Shown: in pieces, positions 11,955 through 24,779 of the stretch
Layout: each line of letters starts with the position of its first letter
Numbering within the stretch: the first letter of the stretch is position 1
Assembly: GCF_029227915.1 (NCBI RefSeq)
Contig: NC_079880.1
Location: 2,358,001 to 2,422,000, forward strand
Length of the DNA: 64,000 nt
From: Hydractinia symbiolongicarpus
Lineage: Eukaryota > Cnidaria > Hydrozoa > Anthoathecata > Hydractiniidae
Direction of reading: 5' to 3'
The notes under the pieces: generated by a model
Database searches by the model: none
The model's input: the letters and a program-made list of their open reading frames with translations, nothing else
What the model was told of the DNA's origin: nothing
Program-made: the position numbers and the translations under genes

Positions 11955-12970
11955 GTATAGTCAAAAGTATACAAAGAAAGTACCCAGGGAGTAAACTCAT
12001 TTCCCGAACGATTTTTTAAATTATTTTTTCACCACTAAAACGCATGAGACTTGTAGTTTTCAAAAATGTTTTCATTTTTGATGAGACGCTGAATAAAAGA
12101 AGTTTAATCGCCGGCAAACGAAAACCCGCGATTTCCCGTAAATCACGGGCTTGGCCCGTATAGTCGAATGAATACAAATAAAGTACCCTGTGAGTAAACT
12201 CATTTCCAGAACGATTTTTTAAATTATTTTTTCACCACTAAAACGCATAAGACTTGTAGTTTTTAGAAATGTTTTCATTTTTGATGAGACGCTGAATAAA
12301 AGAAGTTTAATCGCCGGCGAACGGAAACCCGCGATTTCCCGTAAATCCCGGCTTCGCCCGAATAGTCAAAAGTATACAAAGAAAGTACCCAGGGAGTAAA
12401 CTCATTTCCCGAACAATTTTTTAAATTATTTTTTCACCACTAAAACGCATGAGACTTGTAGTTTTCAAAAATGTTTTCATTTTTGATGAGACGCTGAATA
12501 AAAGAAGTTTAATCGCCGGCAAACGAAAACCCGCGATTTCCCGTAAATCCTGGACTCAGCCCGTATAGTCAAAAGTATAAAAAAAAAAGTACCCAGGGAG
12601 TAAACTCATTTCCCAAACGATTTTTTAAATTATTATTTCACCACTAAAACGCATGAGACTTGTAGTTTTCAAAAATGTTTTCATTTTTGATGAGAAGCTT
12701 AATGAAAGAGGTTTGATCGCCGGCAAACGAAATCCCGCGTTTTTCCGTAAATCCGGGGCTTGGCCCGTATAGTCGAATGTATACAAAGAAAGTACCCAGG
12801 GAGTAAACTCATTTCCCGAACGATTTTTTAAATTTTTTTTTCACCACTAAAACGCATGAGACTTGTAGTTTTCAAAAATGTTTTCATTTTTGATGAGACG
12901 CTGAATAAAAGAAGTTTAATCGCCGGCTAACAAAAACCCGCTATTTCCCGTAAATCCCGGCTTGGCCCGC

Positions 12971-13076
12971 ATAGTCAAAAGTATACAAAGAAAGTACCCA
13001 GGGAGTAAACTCATTTCCCGAACATAGTCAAAAGTATACAAAGAAAGTACCCAGGGAGTAAACTCATTTCCCGAAC
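12971..13076 (+). repeat. 53-bp internal tandem duplication within a monomer
   Basis: The segment beginning ATAGTCAAAAG at 12971 and ending in CCCGAAC at 13023 is repeated immediately at 13024-13076. This lengthens the monomer to 255 bp (phase marks 12969 and 13224). The two copies look identical by eye, so the event appears recent. I found it nowhere else in the window. Confidence 0.92.
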
Positions 13077-13426
13077 GATTTTTTAAATTATTTTTTTACC
13101 ACTAAAACGCATGAGACTTGTAGTTTTCAAATATGTTTTCATTTTTGATGAGACACTGAAAAAAAGCAGCTTAATCGCCGGCAAACGAAAACCTGCGATA
13201 TCCCTAAATCCCGGACTCGGCCCGTATAGTCAAAAGTATACAAAGAAAGTACCCAGGGAGTAAACTCATTTCCAGAACGATTTTTTAAATTATTTTTTCA
13301 CCACTAAAACGCATAAGACTTGTAAATTTTAAAAATGTTTTCATTTTTGATGAGACGCTGAATAAAAGAAGTTTAATCGCCGGCAAACGAAAACCCGCGA
13401 TTTCCCGTAAATCCCGGGCTTGGCCC

Positions 13427-13593
13427 GTATAGTCAAAAGTATACAAAGAAAGTACCCAGGGAGTAAACTCATTTCCCGAACGATTTTTTAAATCGTCAAA
13501 AATGTTTTCATTTTTGATGAGACGCTGAATAAAAGAAGTTTAATCGCCGGCAAACGAAAACCCGCGATTTCCCGTAAATCACGGACTTGGCCC
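13427..13593 (+). repeat. Deleted monomer, 167 bp (36 bp lost)
   Basis: Phase marks at 13427 and 13594 are only 167 bp apart. The loss removes the second T tract, the ACCACTAAAACGCATGAG region and TTGTAGTTTT, joining AAAT directly to CGTCAAAAATG near 13491-13500. The dyad around the TTTT loop is kept. The final length happens to equal that of the other deleted monomer in blocks 5 and 6, but the deleted segment differs. Confidence 0.9.
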
Positions 13594-16500
13594 GTATAGT
13601 CGAATGTATACAAAGAAAGTAGCCTGTGAGTAAACTCATTTCCAGAACGATTTTTTAACTTATTTTTCACCACTAAAACGTATAAGACTTGTAGTTTTTA
13701 AAAATGTTTTCATTTTTGATGAGACACTGAATAAAAGAAGTTTAATCGCCGGCAAACGAAAACCCGCGATTTCCCGTAAATCCCGGCTTCGCCCGAATAG
13801 TCAAAAGTATACAAAGAAAGTACCCAGGGAGTAATCTCATTTCCCGAACGATTTTTTAAATTATTTTTTCACCACTAAAACGCATGAGACTTGTAGTTTT
13901 CAAAAATGTTTTCCTTTTTGATGAGACGCTGAATAAAAGAAGTTTAATCGCCGGCAAACGAAAACCCGCGATTTCCCGTAAATCCTGGACTCAGCCCGTA
14001 TAGTCAAAAGTATACAAAGAAAGTACCCAGGGAGTAAACTCATTTCCCAAACGATTTTTTAAATTATTATTTCACCACTAAAACGCATGAGACTTGTAGT
14101 TCTCAAGAATGTTTTCATTTTTGATGAGAGGCTGAATAAAAGCAGCATAATCGCCGGCAAACGAAAACCGGCGATTTCCGTAAATCCCGGGCTTGGCACG
14201 TATAGTCGAATGTATACAAACAAAGTACCCTGTGAGTAAACTCATTTCCAGAACGATTTTTTAAATTATTTTTTCACCACTAAAACGCATAAGACTTGTA
14301 GTTTTTAAAAATGTTTTCATTTTTGATGAGACGCTGAATAAAAGAAGTTTAATCGCCGGCAAACGAAAACCCGCGATTTCCCGTAAATCCTGGACTCAGC
14401 CCGTATAGTCAAAAGTATACAAAGAAAGTACCCAGGGAGTAAACTCATTTCCCAAACGATTTTTTTAAATTATTATTTCACCACTAAAACGCATGAGACT
14501 TGTAGTTCTCAAGAATGTTTTCATTTTTGATGAGACGCTGAATAAAAGCAGTATAATCCCGGGCAAACGAAAACCGGCGATTTCCCGTAAATCCCGGGCT
14601 TGGCACGTATAGTCGAATGTATACAAAGAAAGTACCCTGTGAGTAAACTCAATTCCAGAACGATTTTTTAAATTATTTTTTCACCACTAAAGCGCATAAG
14701 ACTTGTAGTTTTTAAAAATGTTTTCATTTTTGATGAGACGCTGAATAAAAGAAGTTTAATCGCCGGCAAACGAAAACCCGCGATTTCCCGTAAATCCCGG
14801 CTTGGCCCGTATAGTCAAAAGTATACAAAGAAAGTACCCAGGGAGTAAACTCAATTCCCGAACGATTTTTTAAATTATCTTTTCACCACTAAAACGCATA
14901 AGACTTGTAGTTTTCAAATATGTTCTCATTTTTGAAGAGACGCTGAAAAAAAAGCAGTTTAATCGCCGGCAAACCAAAACCTGCGATATCCCTAAATCCC
15001 GGACTCGGCCCGTATAGTCAAAAGTATACAAATAAAGTACCCAGGGAGTAAACTCATTTCCAGAACGATTTTTTAAATTATTTTTTCACCACTAAAACGC
15101 ATAAAACTTGTAGTTTTTAAAAATGTTTTCATTTTTGATGAGACGCTGAATAAAAGAAGTTTAATCGCCGGCAAACGAAAACCCGCGATTTCCCGTAAAT
15201 CCCGGGCTTGGCCCGTATAGTCAAAAGTATACAAAGAAAGTACCCAGGGAGTAAACTCATTTCCCGAACGATTTTTTAAATTATTTTTTCACCACTAAAA
15301 CGCATGAGACTTGTAGTTTTCAAAAATGTTTTCATTTTTGATGAGACGCTGAATAAAAGAAGTTTAATCGCCGGCAAACGAAAACCCGCGATTTCCCGTA
15401 AATCCCGGGCTTGGCCCGTATAGTCAAAAGTATACAAAGAAAGTACTCAGGGAGTAAACTCATTTCCCGAACGATTTTTTTAATCATTTTTTAACCACTA
15501 AAACGCATGAGACTTGTAGTTTTCAAAAATGTTTTCATTTTTGATGAGACGCCTAATGAAAGAGGTTTAATCGCCGGCAAACGAAATCCCGCGTTTTCCC
15601 GTAAATCCCGGGCTTGGCACGTATAGTCGAATGTATACAAAGAAAGTACCCTGTGAGTAAACTCATTTCCAGAACGATTTTTTAAATTATTTTTTCACCA
15701 CTAAAGCGCATAAGACTTGTAGTTTTAAAAAATGTTTTCATTTTTGATGAGACGCTTAATGAAAGAGGTTTAATCGCCGGAAAACGAAAACCCGCGATTT
15801 CCCGTAAATCCCGGGCTTGGCCCTTATAGTCGAATGTATACAAAGAAAGTACCCTGTGAGTAAACTCATTTCCAGAACGATTTTTTAAATTATTTTTTCA
15901 CCACTAAAACGCATAAGACTTGTAGTTTTTAAAGATGTTTTCATTTTTGATGAGACGCTGAATAAAAGAAGTTTAATCGCCGGCAAACGAAAACCCGCGA
16001 TTTTCCGTAAATCCCGGCTTGGCCCGTATAGTCAAAAGTATACAAAGAAAGTACCCAGGGAGTAAACTCATTTCCCGAACGATTTTTTAAATTATTTTTT
16101 CACCACTAAAACGCATGAGACTTGTAGTTTTTAAAAATGTTTTCATATTTGATGAGACGCTGAATAAAAGAAGTTTAATCGCCGGCAAACGAAAACCCGC
16201 GATTTCCCGTAAATCCTGGACTCGGCCCGTATAGTCAAAAGTATACAAAGAAAGTACCCAGGGAGTAAACTCATCTCCCAAACGATTTTTTAAATTATTA
16301 TTTCACCACTAAAACGCATGAGACTTGTAGTTTTCAAGAATGTTTTCATTTTTGATGAGACGCTGAATAAAAGAAGTTTAATCGCCGGCAAACGAAAACC
16401 CGCGATTTCCCGTGAATACCGGGCTTGGCACGTATAGTCGAATGTATACAAAGAAAGTACCCTGTGAGTAAACTCATTTCCAGAACGATTTTTTAAATTA

Positions 16501-17419
16501 TTTTTTCACCACTAAAACGCATAAGACTTGTAGTTTTCAAAAATATTTTCATTTATGATGAGACGCTGAATAAAAGAAGTTTAATCGCCGGCAAACGAAA
16601 ACCCGCGATTTCCCGTAAAGTCCGTCTTGGCACGTATAGTCGAATGTATACAAAGAAAGTACCCTGTGAGTAAACTCAATTCAAGAACGATTTTTTAAAT
16701 TATTTTTTCACCACTAAAGCCCATGAGACTTGTAGTTTTTAAAAATGTTTTCATTTTTGATGAGACGCTGAATAAAAGAAGTTTAATCGCCGGCAAACGA
16801 AAACCCGCGATTTCCCGTAAATCCCGGCTTGGCCCGTATAGTTAAAAGTATACAAAGAAAGTACCCAGGGAGTAAACTCATTTCCCGACCGATTTTTTAA
16901 GTTATTTTTTCACCATTAAAACGCATGAGACTTGTAGTTTTCAAAAATGATTTCATTTTTGATGAGACGCTGAATAAAAGAAGTTTAATCGCCGGCAAAC
17001 GAAAACCCGCGATTTCCCGTAAATCCCGGGCTTGGCCCGTATAGTCAAAAGTATACAAAGAAAGTACCCAGGGAGTAAACTCATTTCCCGAACGATTTTT
17101 TAAATTACTTTTTCACCACTAAAACGCATGAGACTTGTAGTTTTTAAAAATGTTTTCATTTTTGATGAGACGCTGAATAAAAGAAGTTTAATCGCCGGCA
17201 AACAAAAACCTGCGATTTCCCGTAAATCCTGGACTCGGCCCGTATAGTCAAAAGTATACAAAGAAAGTACCCAGGGAGTAAACGCATTTCCCAAACGATT
17301 TTTTAAATTATTATTTCACCACTAAAACGCATGAGACTTGTAGTTTTCAAGAATGTTTTCATTTTTGATGAGACGCTGAATAAAAGAAGTTTAATCGCCG
17401 GCAAACGAAAATCCGCGAT

Positions 17420-20320
17420 TTCCCGTAAATCCCGGACTCGGCCCGTATAGTCAAAAGTATACAAAGAAAGTACCCAGGGAGTAAACTCATTTCCCGAACG
17501 ATTTTTTAAATTATTTTTTTACCACTAAAACGCATGAGACTTGTAGTTTTCAAAAATGTTTTCATTATTGATGAGACGCTGAATAAAAGAAGTTTAATCG
17601 CCGGCAAACGAAAACCCGCGATTTCCCGTAAATCCCGGGCTTGGCCCGTATAGTCAAAAGTATACAAAGAAAGTATCCAGGGAGTAAACTCATTTTCCGA
17701 ACGATTTTTTAAATTATTTTTTCACCACTAAAACGCATAAGACTTGTAGTTTTTAAAAATGTTTTCATTTTTGATGAGACGCTGAATAAAAGAAGTTTAA
17801 TCGCCGGCAAACGAAAACCCGCGATTTCCCGTAAATCCCGTCTTGGCCCGTATAGTCAAAAGTATACAAAGAAAGTACCCAGGGAGTAAACTCATTTTCC
17901 GAACGATTTTTTAAATTATTTTTTCACCACTAAAACGCATGAGACTTGTAGTTTTCAAAAATGTTTTCATTTATGATGAGACGCTGAATAAAAGAAGTTT
18001 AATCGCCGGCAAACGAAAACCCGCGATTTCCCGTAAATCCCGGGCTTGGCACGTATAGTCGAATGTATACAAAGAAAGTACCCTGTGAGTAAACTCAATT
18101 CAAGAACGATTTTTTAAATTATTTTTTCACCACTAAAGCCCATGAGACTTGTAGTTTTTAAAAATGTTTTTATTTTTGATGAGACGCTGAATAAAAGAAG
18201 TTTAATCGCCGGCAAACGAAAACCCGCGATTTCCCGTAAATCCCGGGCTTGGCTTGAATAGTCAAAAGTATACAAAGAAAGTACCCAGGGAGTAAACTCA
18301 TTTCCCGAACGATTTTTTAAATTATTTTTTCACCACTAAAACGCATGAGACTTGTAGTTTTCAAAAATGTTTTCATTTTTGATGAGACGCTGAATAAAAG
18401 AAGTTTAATCGCCGCCAAACGAAAACCCGCGATTTCCCGTAAATCCCGAGCTTGGCCCGTATAGTCAAAAGTATACAAAGAAAGTACCCAGGGAGTAAAC
18501 TCATTTCCCGAACGATTTTTTGAATTACTTTTTCACCACTAAAACGCATGAGACTTGTAGTTTTTAAAAATGTTTTCATTTTTGATGAGACGCTGAATAA
18601 AAGAAGTTTAATCGCCGGCAAACAAAAACCTGCGATTTCCCGTAAATCCTGGACTCGGCCCGTATAGTCAAAAGTATACAAAGAAAGTACCCAGGGAGTA
18701 AACGCATTTCCCAAACGATTTTTTAAATTATTATTTCACCACTAAAACGCATGAGACTTGTAGTTTTCAAGAATGTTTTCATTTTTGATGAGACGCTGAA
18801 TAAAAGCAGTTTAATTGCCGGCAAACGAAAACCCGCGATTTCCCGTGAATACCGGGCTTGGCCCGTATAGTCAAAAGTATACAAAGAAAGTACCCTGTGA
18901 GGAAACTCATTTCCCAAACGATTTTTTATATTATTTTTTTACCACTAAACGCATGAGACTTGTAGTTTTCAAAAATATTTTCATATTTGATGGGTCGCTA
19001 AATAAAAGAAGTTTAATCGCCGGCAAACGAAAATCCGCGATTTCCCGTAAATCCCGGACTCGGCCCGTATAGTCAAAAGTATACAAAGAAAGTACCCAGG
19101 GAGTAAACTCATTTCCCGAACGATTTTTTAAATTATTTTTTTACCACTAAAACGCATGAGACTTGTAGTTTTCAAAAATGTTTTCATTATTGATGAGACG
19201 CTGAATAAAAGAAGTTTAATCGCCGGCAAACGAAAACCCGCGATTTCCCGTAAATCCCGGGCTTGGCCCGTATAGTCAAAAGTATACAAAGAAAGTACCC
19301 AGGGAGTAAACTCATTTTCCGAACGATTTTTTAAATTATTTTTTCACCACTAAAACGCATAAGACTTGTAGTTTTAAAAAATGTTTTCATTTTTGATGAG
19401 ACGCTGAATAAAAGAAGTTTAATCGCCGGCAAACGAAAACCCGCGATTTCCCGTAAATCCCGTCTTGGCCCGTATAGTCAAAAGTATACAAAGAAAGCAC
19501 CCAGGGAGTAAACTCATTTTCCGAACGATTTTTTAAATTATTTTTTCACCACTAAAACGCATGAGACTTGTAGTTTTCAAAAATGTTTTCATTTATGATG
19601 AGACGCTGAATAAAAGAAGTTTAATCGCCGGCAAACGAAAACCCGCGATTTCCCGTAAATCCCGGGCTTGGCACGTATAGTCGAATGTATACAAAGAAAG
19701 TACCCTGTGAGTAAACTCAATTCAAGAACGATTTTTTAAATTATTTTTTCACCACTAAAGCCCATGAGACTTGTAGTTTTTAAAAATGTTTTTATTTTTG
19801 ATGAGACGCTGAATAAAAGAAGTTTAATCGCCGGCAAACGAAAACCGGCGATTTCCCGTAAATCCCGGGCTTGGCTTGAATAGTCAAAAGTATACAAAGA
19901 AAGTACCCAGGGAGTAAACTCATTTCCCGAACGATTTTTTAAATTATTTTTTCACCACTAAAACGCATGAGACTTGTAGTTTTCAAAAATGTTTTCATTT
20001 TTGATGAGACGCTGAATAAAAGAAGTTTAATCGCCGCCAAACGAAAACCCGCGATTTCCCGTAAATCCCGAGCTTGGCCCGTATAGTCAAAAGTATACAA
20101 AGAAAGTACCCAGGGAGTAAACTCATTTCCCGAACGATTTTTTGAATTACTTTTTCACCACTAAAACGCATGAGACTTGTAGTTTTTAAAAATGTTTTCA
20201 TTTTTGATGAGACGCTGAATAAAAGAAGTTTAATCGCCGGCAAACGAAAACCTGCGATTTCCCGTATATCCTGGACTCGGCCCGTATAGTCAAAAGTATA
20301 CAAAGAAAGTACCCAGGGAG
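17420..20320 (+). repeat. Partial 8-monomer repeat, offset 1622 bp
   Basis: The stretch from about 17420 to 18700 recurs at about 19042 to 20320 with an offset of 1622 bp. Shared private variants include TTATTGATGAG (near 17571 and 19193), CCCGTCTTGG, TGTTTTTATTTTTGATG (near 18164 and 19786), CGCCGCCAAACG (near 18412 and 20034) and TTTTTTGAATTAC (near 18514 and 20136). The copies diverge after about 18700 and 20320. Confidence 0.85.
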
Positions 20321-21893
20321 TAAACTCATTTCCCGAACGATTTTTTAAATTATTATTTCACCACTAAAACGCATGAGACTTGTAGTTTTTAAAAATGTTT
20401 TCATTTTTGATGAGACGCTGAATAAAAGAAGTTTAATCGCCGGCAAACCAAAACCTGCGATTTCCCGTAAATCCTGGACTCGGCCCGTATAGTCAAAAGT
20501 ATACAAAGAAAGTACCCAGGGAGTAAACTCATTTCCCAAACGATTTTTTAAATTATTATTTCACCACTAAAACGCATGAGACTTGTAGTTTTTAAAAATG
20601 TTTTCATTTTTGATGAGACGCTGAATAAAAGAAGTTTAATCGCCGGCAAACGAAAACCCGCGATTTCCCGTAAATCCCGTCTTGGCCCGTATAGTCAAAA
20701 GTATACAAAGAAAGTACCCAGGGAGTAAACTCATTTTCCGAACGATTTTTTAAATTATTTTTTCACCACTAAAACGCATGAGACTTGTAGTTTTCAAAAA
20801 TGTTTTCATTTATGATGAGACGCTGAATAAAAGAAGTTTAATCGCCGGCAAACGAAAACCCGCGATTTCCCGTAAATCCCGGGCTTGGCACGTATAGTCG
20901 AATGTATACAAAGAAAGTACCCTGTGAGTAAACTCAATTCAAGAACGATTTTTTAAATTATTTTTTCACCACTAAAGCCCATGAGACTTGTAGTTTTTAA
21001 AAATGTTTTCATTTTTGATGAGACGCTGAATAAAAGAAGTTTAATCGCCGGCAAACGAAAACCCGCGATTTCCCGTAAATCCCGGGCTTGGCTTGAATAG
21101 TCAAAAGTATACAAAGAAAGTACCCAGGGAGTAAACTCATTTCCCGAACGATTTTTTAAATTATTTTTTCACCACTAAAACGCATGAGACTTGTAGTTTT
21201 CAAAAATGTTTTCATTTTTGATGAGACGCTGAATAAAAGAAGTTTAATCGCCGCCAAACGAAAACCCGCGATTTCCCGTAAATCCCGAGCTTGGCCCGTA
21301 TAGTCAAAAGTATACAAAGAAAGTACCCAGGGAGTAAACTCATTTCCCGAACGATTTTTTGAATTACTTTTTCACCACTAAAACGCATGAGACTTGTAGT
21401 TTTTAAAAATGTTTTCATTTTTGATGAGACGCTGAATAAAAGAAGTTTAATCGCCGGCAAACGAAAACCTGCGATTTCCCGTAAATCCTGGACTCGGCCC
21501 GTATAGTCAAAAGTATACAAAGAAAGTACCCAGGGAGTAAACTCATTTACCGAACGATTTTTTAAATTATTATTTCACCACTAAAACGCATGAGACTTGT
21601 AGTTTTTAAAAATGTTTTCATTTTTGATGAGACGCTGAATAAAAGAAGTTTAATCGCCGGCAAACCAAAACCTGCGATTTCCCGTAAATCCTGGACTCGG
21701 CCCGTATAGTCAAAAGTATACAAAGAAAGTACCCAGGGAGTAAACTCATTTCCCAAACGATTTTTTAAATTATTATTTCACCACTAAAACGCATGAGACT
21801 TGTAGTTTTCAAGAATGTTTTCATTTTTGATGAGACGCTGAATAAAAGCAGTTTAATCGCCGGCAACCGAAAACCCGCGATTTCCCGTGAATA
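19460..21893 (+). repeat. 6-monomer tandem duplication, 1217-bp unit, two copies
   Basis: Copies run from about 19460 to 20676 and about 20677 to 21893. Offsets of the marks are constant: TCAAGAACG 19722/20939 and CAAACCAAAACC 20444/21661, and the CGCCGCCAAACG monomer follows the same shift. Few substitutions separate the copies, so this duplication is younger than the surrounding array. Confidence 0.87.
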
Positions 21894-24779
21894 CCGGGCT
21901 TGGCACGTATAGTCGAATGTATACAAAGAAAGTACCCTGTGAGTAAACTCATTTCCAGAACGATTTTTTAAATTATTTTTTCACCACTAAAACGCATAAG
22001 ACTTGTAGTTCTTAAAAATGTTTTCATTTTTGATGAGACGCTGAATAAAAGAAGTTTAATCGCCGGCAAACGAAAACCCGCGATTTCCCGTAAATCCCGT
22101 CTTGGCCCGTATAGTCAAAAGTATACAAAGAAAGTACCCAGGGAGTAAACTCATTTTCCGAACGATTTTTTAAATTATTTTTTCACCACTAAAACGCATG
22201 AGACTTGTAGTTTTCAAAAATATTTTCATTTATGATGAGACGCTGAATAAAAGAAGTTTAATCGCCGGCAAACGAAAACCCGCGATTTCCCGTAAATCCC
22301 GTCTTGGCACGTATAGTCGAATGTATACAAAGAAAGTACCCTGTGAGTAAACTCAATTCAAGAACGATTTTTTAAATTATTTTTTCACCACTAAAGCCCA
22401 TGAGACTTGTAGTTTTTAAAAATGTTTTCATTTTTGATGAGACGCTGAATAAAAGAAGTTTAATCGCCGGCAAACGAAAACCCGCGATTTCCCGTAAATC
22501 CCGGCTTGGCCCGTATAGTCAAAAGTATACAAAGAAAGTACCCAGGGAGTAAACTCATTTCCCGACCGATTTTTTAAATTATTTTTTCACCATTAAAACG
22601 CATGAGACTTGTAGTTTTCAAAAATGATTTCATTTTTGATGAGACGCTGAATAAAAGAAATTTAATCGCCGGCAAACGAAAACCCGCGATTTCCCGTAAA
22701 TCCCGGGCTTGGCCCGTATAGTCAAAAGTATACAAAGAAAGTACCCAGGGAGTAAACTCATTTCCCGAACGATTTTTTAAATTACTTTTTCACCACTAAA
22801 ACGCATGAGACTTGTAGTTTTTAAAAATGTTTTCATTTTTGATGAGACGCTGAATAAAAGAAGTTTAATCGCCGGCAAACAAAAACCTGCGATTTCCCGT
22901 AAATCCTGGACTCGGCCCGTATAGTCAAAAGTATACAAAGAAAGTACCCAGGGAGTAAACTCATTTCCCAAACGATTTTTTAAATTATTATTTCACCACT
23001 AAAACGCATGAGACTTGTAGTTTTCAAGAATGTTTTCATTTTTGATGAGACGCTGAATAAAAGCAGTTTAATCGCCAGCAAACGAAAACCCGCGATTTCC
23101 CGTGAATACCGGGCTTGGCACGTATAGTCGAATGTATGCAAAGAAAGTACCCTGTGAGTAAACTCATTTCCAGAACGATTTTTTAAATTATTTTTTCACC
23201 ACTAAAACACATAAGACTTGTAGTTTTTAAAAATGTTTTCATTTTTGATGAGACGCTGAATAAAAGAAGTTTAATCGCCGGAAAACGAAAACCTGCGATT
23301 TCCCTAAATCCCGGACTCGGCCCGTATAGTCAAAAGTATACAAAGAAAGTACCCAGGGAGTAAACTCATTTCCAGAACGATTTTTTAAATTATTTTTTCA
23401 CCACTAAAACGCATAAGACTTGTAGTTTTTAAAAATGTTTTCATTTTTGATGAGACGCTGAATAAAAGAAGTTTAATCGCCGGCAAACGAAAACCCGCGA
23501 TTTCCCGTAAATCCCGGGCTTGGCCCGTATAGTCAAAAGTATACAAAGAAAGTACCCAGGGAGTAAACTCATTTCCCGAACGATTTTTTATATTATTTTT
23601 TTACCACTAAACGCATGAGACTTGTAGTTTTCAAAAATATTTTCATATTTGATGGGTCGCTAAATAAAAGAAGTTTAATCGCCGGCAAACGAAAATCCGC
23701 GATTTCCCGTAAATCCCGGACTCGGCCCGTATAGTCAAAAGTATACAAAGAAAGTACCCAGGGAGTAAACTCATTTCCCGAACGATTTTTTAAATTATTT
23801 TTTCACCACTAAAACGCATGAGACTTGTAGTTTTCAAAAATGTTTTCATTATTGATGAGACGCTGAATAAAAGAAGTTTAATCGCCGGCAAACGAAAACC
23901 CGCGATTTCCCGTAAATCCCGGGCTTGGCCCGTATAGTCAAAAGTATACAAAGAAAGTACCCAGGGAGTAAACTCATTTTCCGAACGATTTTTTAAATTA
24001 TTTTTTCACCACTAAAACGCATAAGACTTGTAGTTTTTAAAAATGTTTTCATTTTTGATGAGACGCTGAATAAAAGAAGTTTAATCGCCGGCAAACGAAA
24101 ACCCGCGATTTCCCGTAAATCCCGTCTTGGCCCGTATAGTCAAAAGTATACAAAGAAAGTACCCAGGGAGTAAACTCATTTTCCGAACGATTTTTTAAAT
24201 TATTTTTTCACCACTAAAACGCATGAGACTTGTAGTTTTCAAAAATGTTTTCATTTATGATGAGACGCTGAATAAAAGAAGTTTAATCGCCGGCAAACGA
24301 AAACCCGCGATTTCCCGTAAATCCCGGGCTTGGCACGTATAGTCGAATGTATACAAAGAAAGTACCCTGTGAGTAAACTCAGTTTAAGAACGATTTTTTA
24401 AATTATTTTTTCACCACTAAAGCCCATGAGACTTGTAGTTTTTAAAAATGTTTTCATTTTTGATGAGACGCTGAATAAAAGAAGTTTAATCGCCGGCAAA
24501 CGAAAACCCGCGATTTCCCGTAAATCCCGGCTTGGCCCGTATAGTCAAAAGTATACAAAGAAAGTACCCAGGGAGTAAACTCATTTCCCGACCGATTTTT
24601 TAAATTATTTTTTCACCATTAAAACGCATGAGACTTGTAGTTTTCAAAAATGTTTTCATTATTGATGAGACGCTGAATAAAAGAAGTTTAATCGCCGGCA
24701 AACGAAAACCCGCGATTTCCCGTAAATCCCGGGCTTGGCCCGTATAGTCAAAAGTATACAAAGAAAGTACCCAGGGAGT

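Larger units (their letters stand above)
11955..16633 (+). repeat. Block 2: irregular satellite monomers without clear HOR
   Basis: About 23 monomers related to block 1 types but in no repeating order. A B-type AAGCTT monomer reappears at 12695 and a G-like monomer near 13130, and E-like monomers with TCTCAAGAATG lie near 14100 and 14510. Monomers differ more from each other than within block 1, and two length mutants are present (near 12970-13076 and 13488). The block looks like the degraded edge between two homogenised HOR domains. No gene is present. Confidence 0.85.

Noticed and set aside
18373-18714. Longest open frame, 113 codons on the minus strand, with relatives of 61-102 codons throughout
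   Set aside because: These are the same satellite frame read repeatedly. A 202-203-bp period rotates the frame at each monomer, so no frame can stay open over many units. They occur on both strands, begin at arbitrary ATGs, and resemble no protein family I know.
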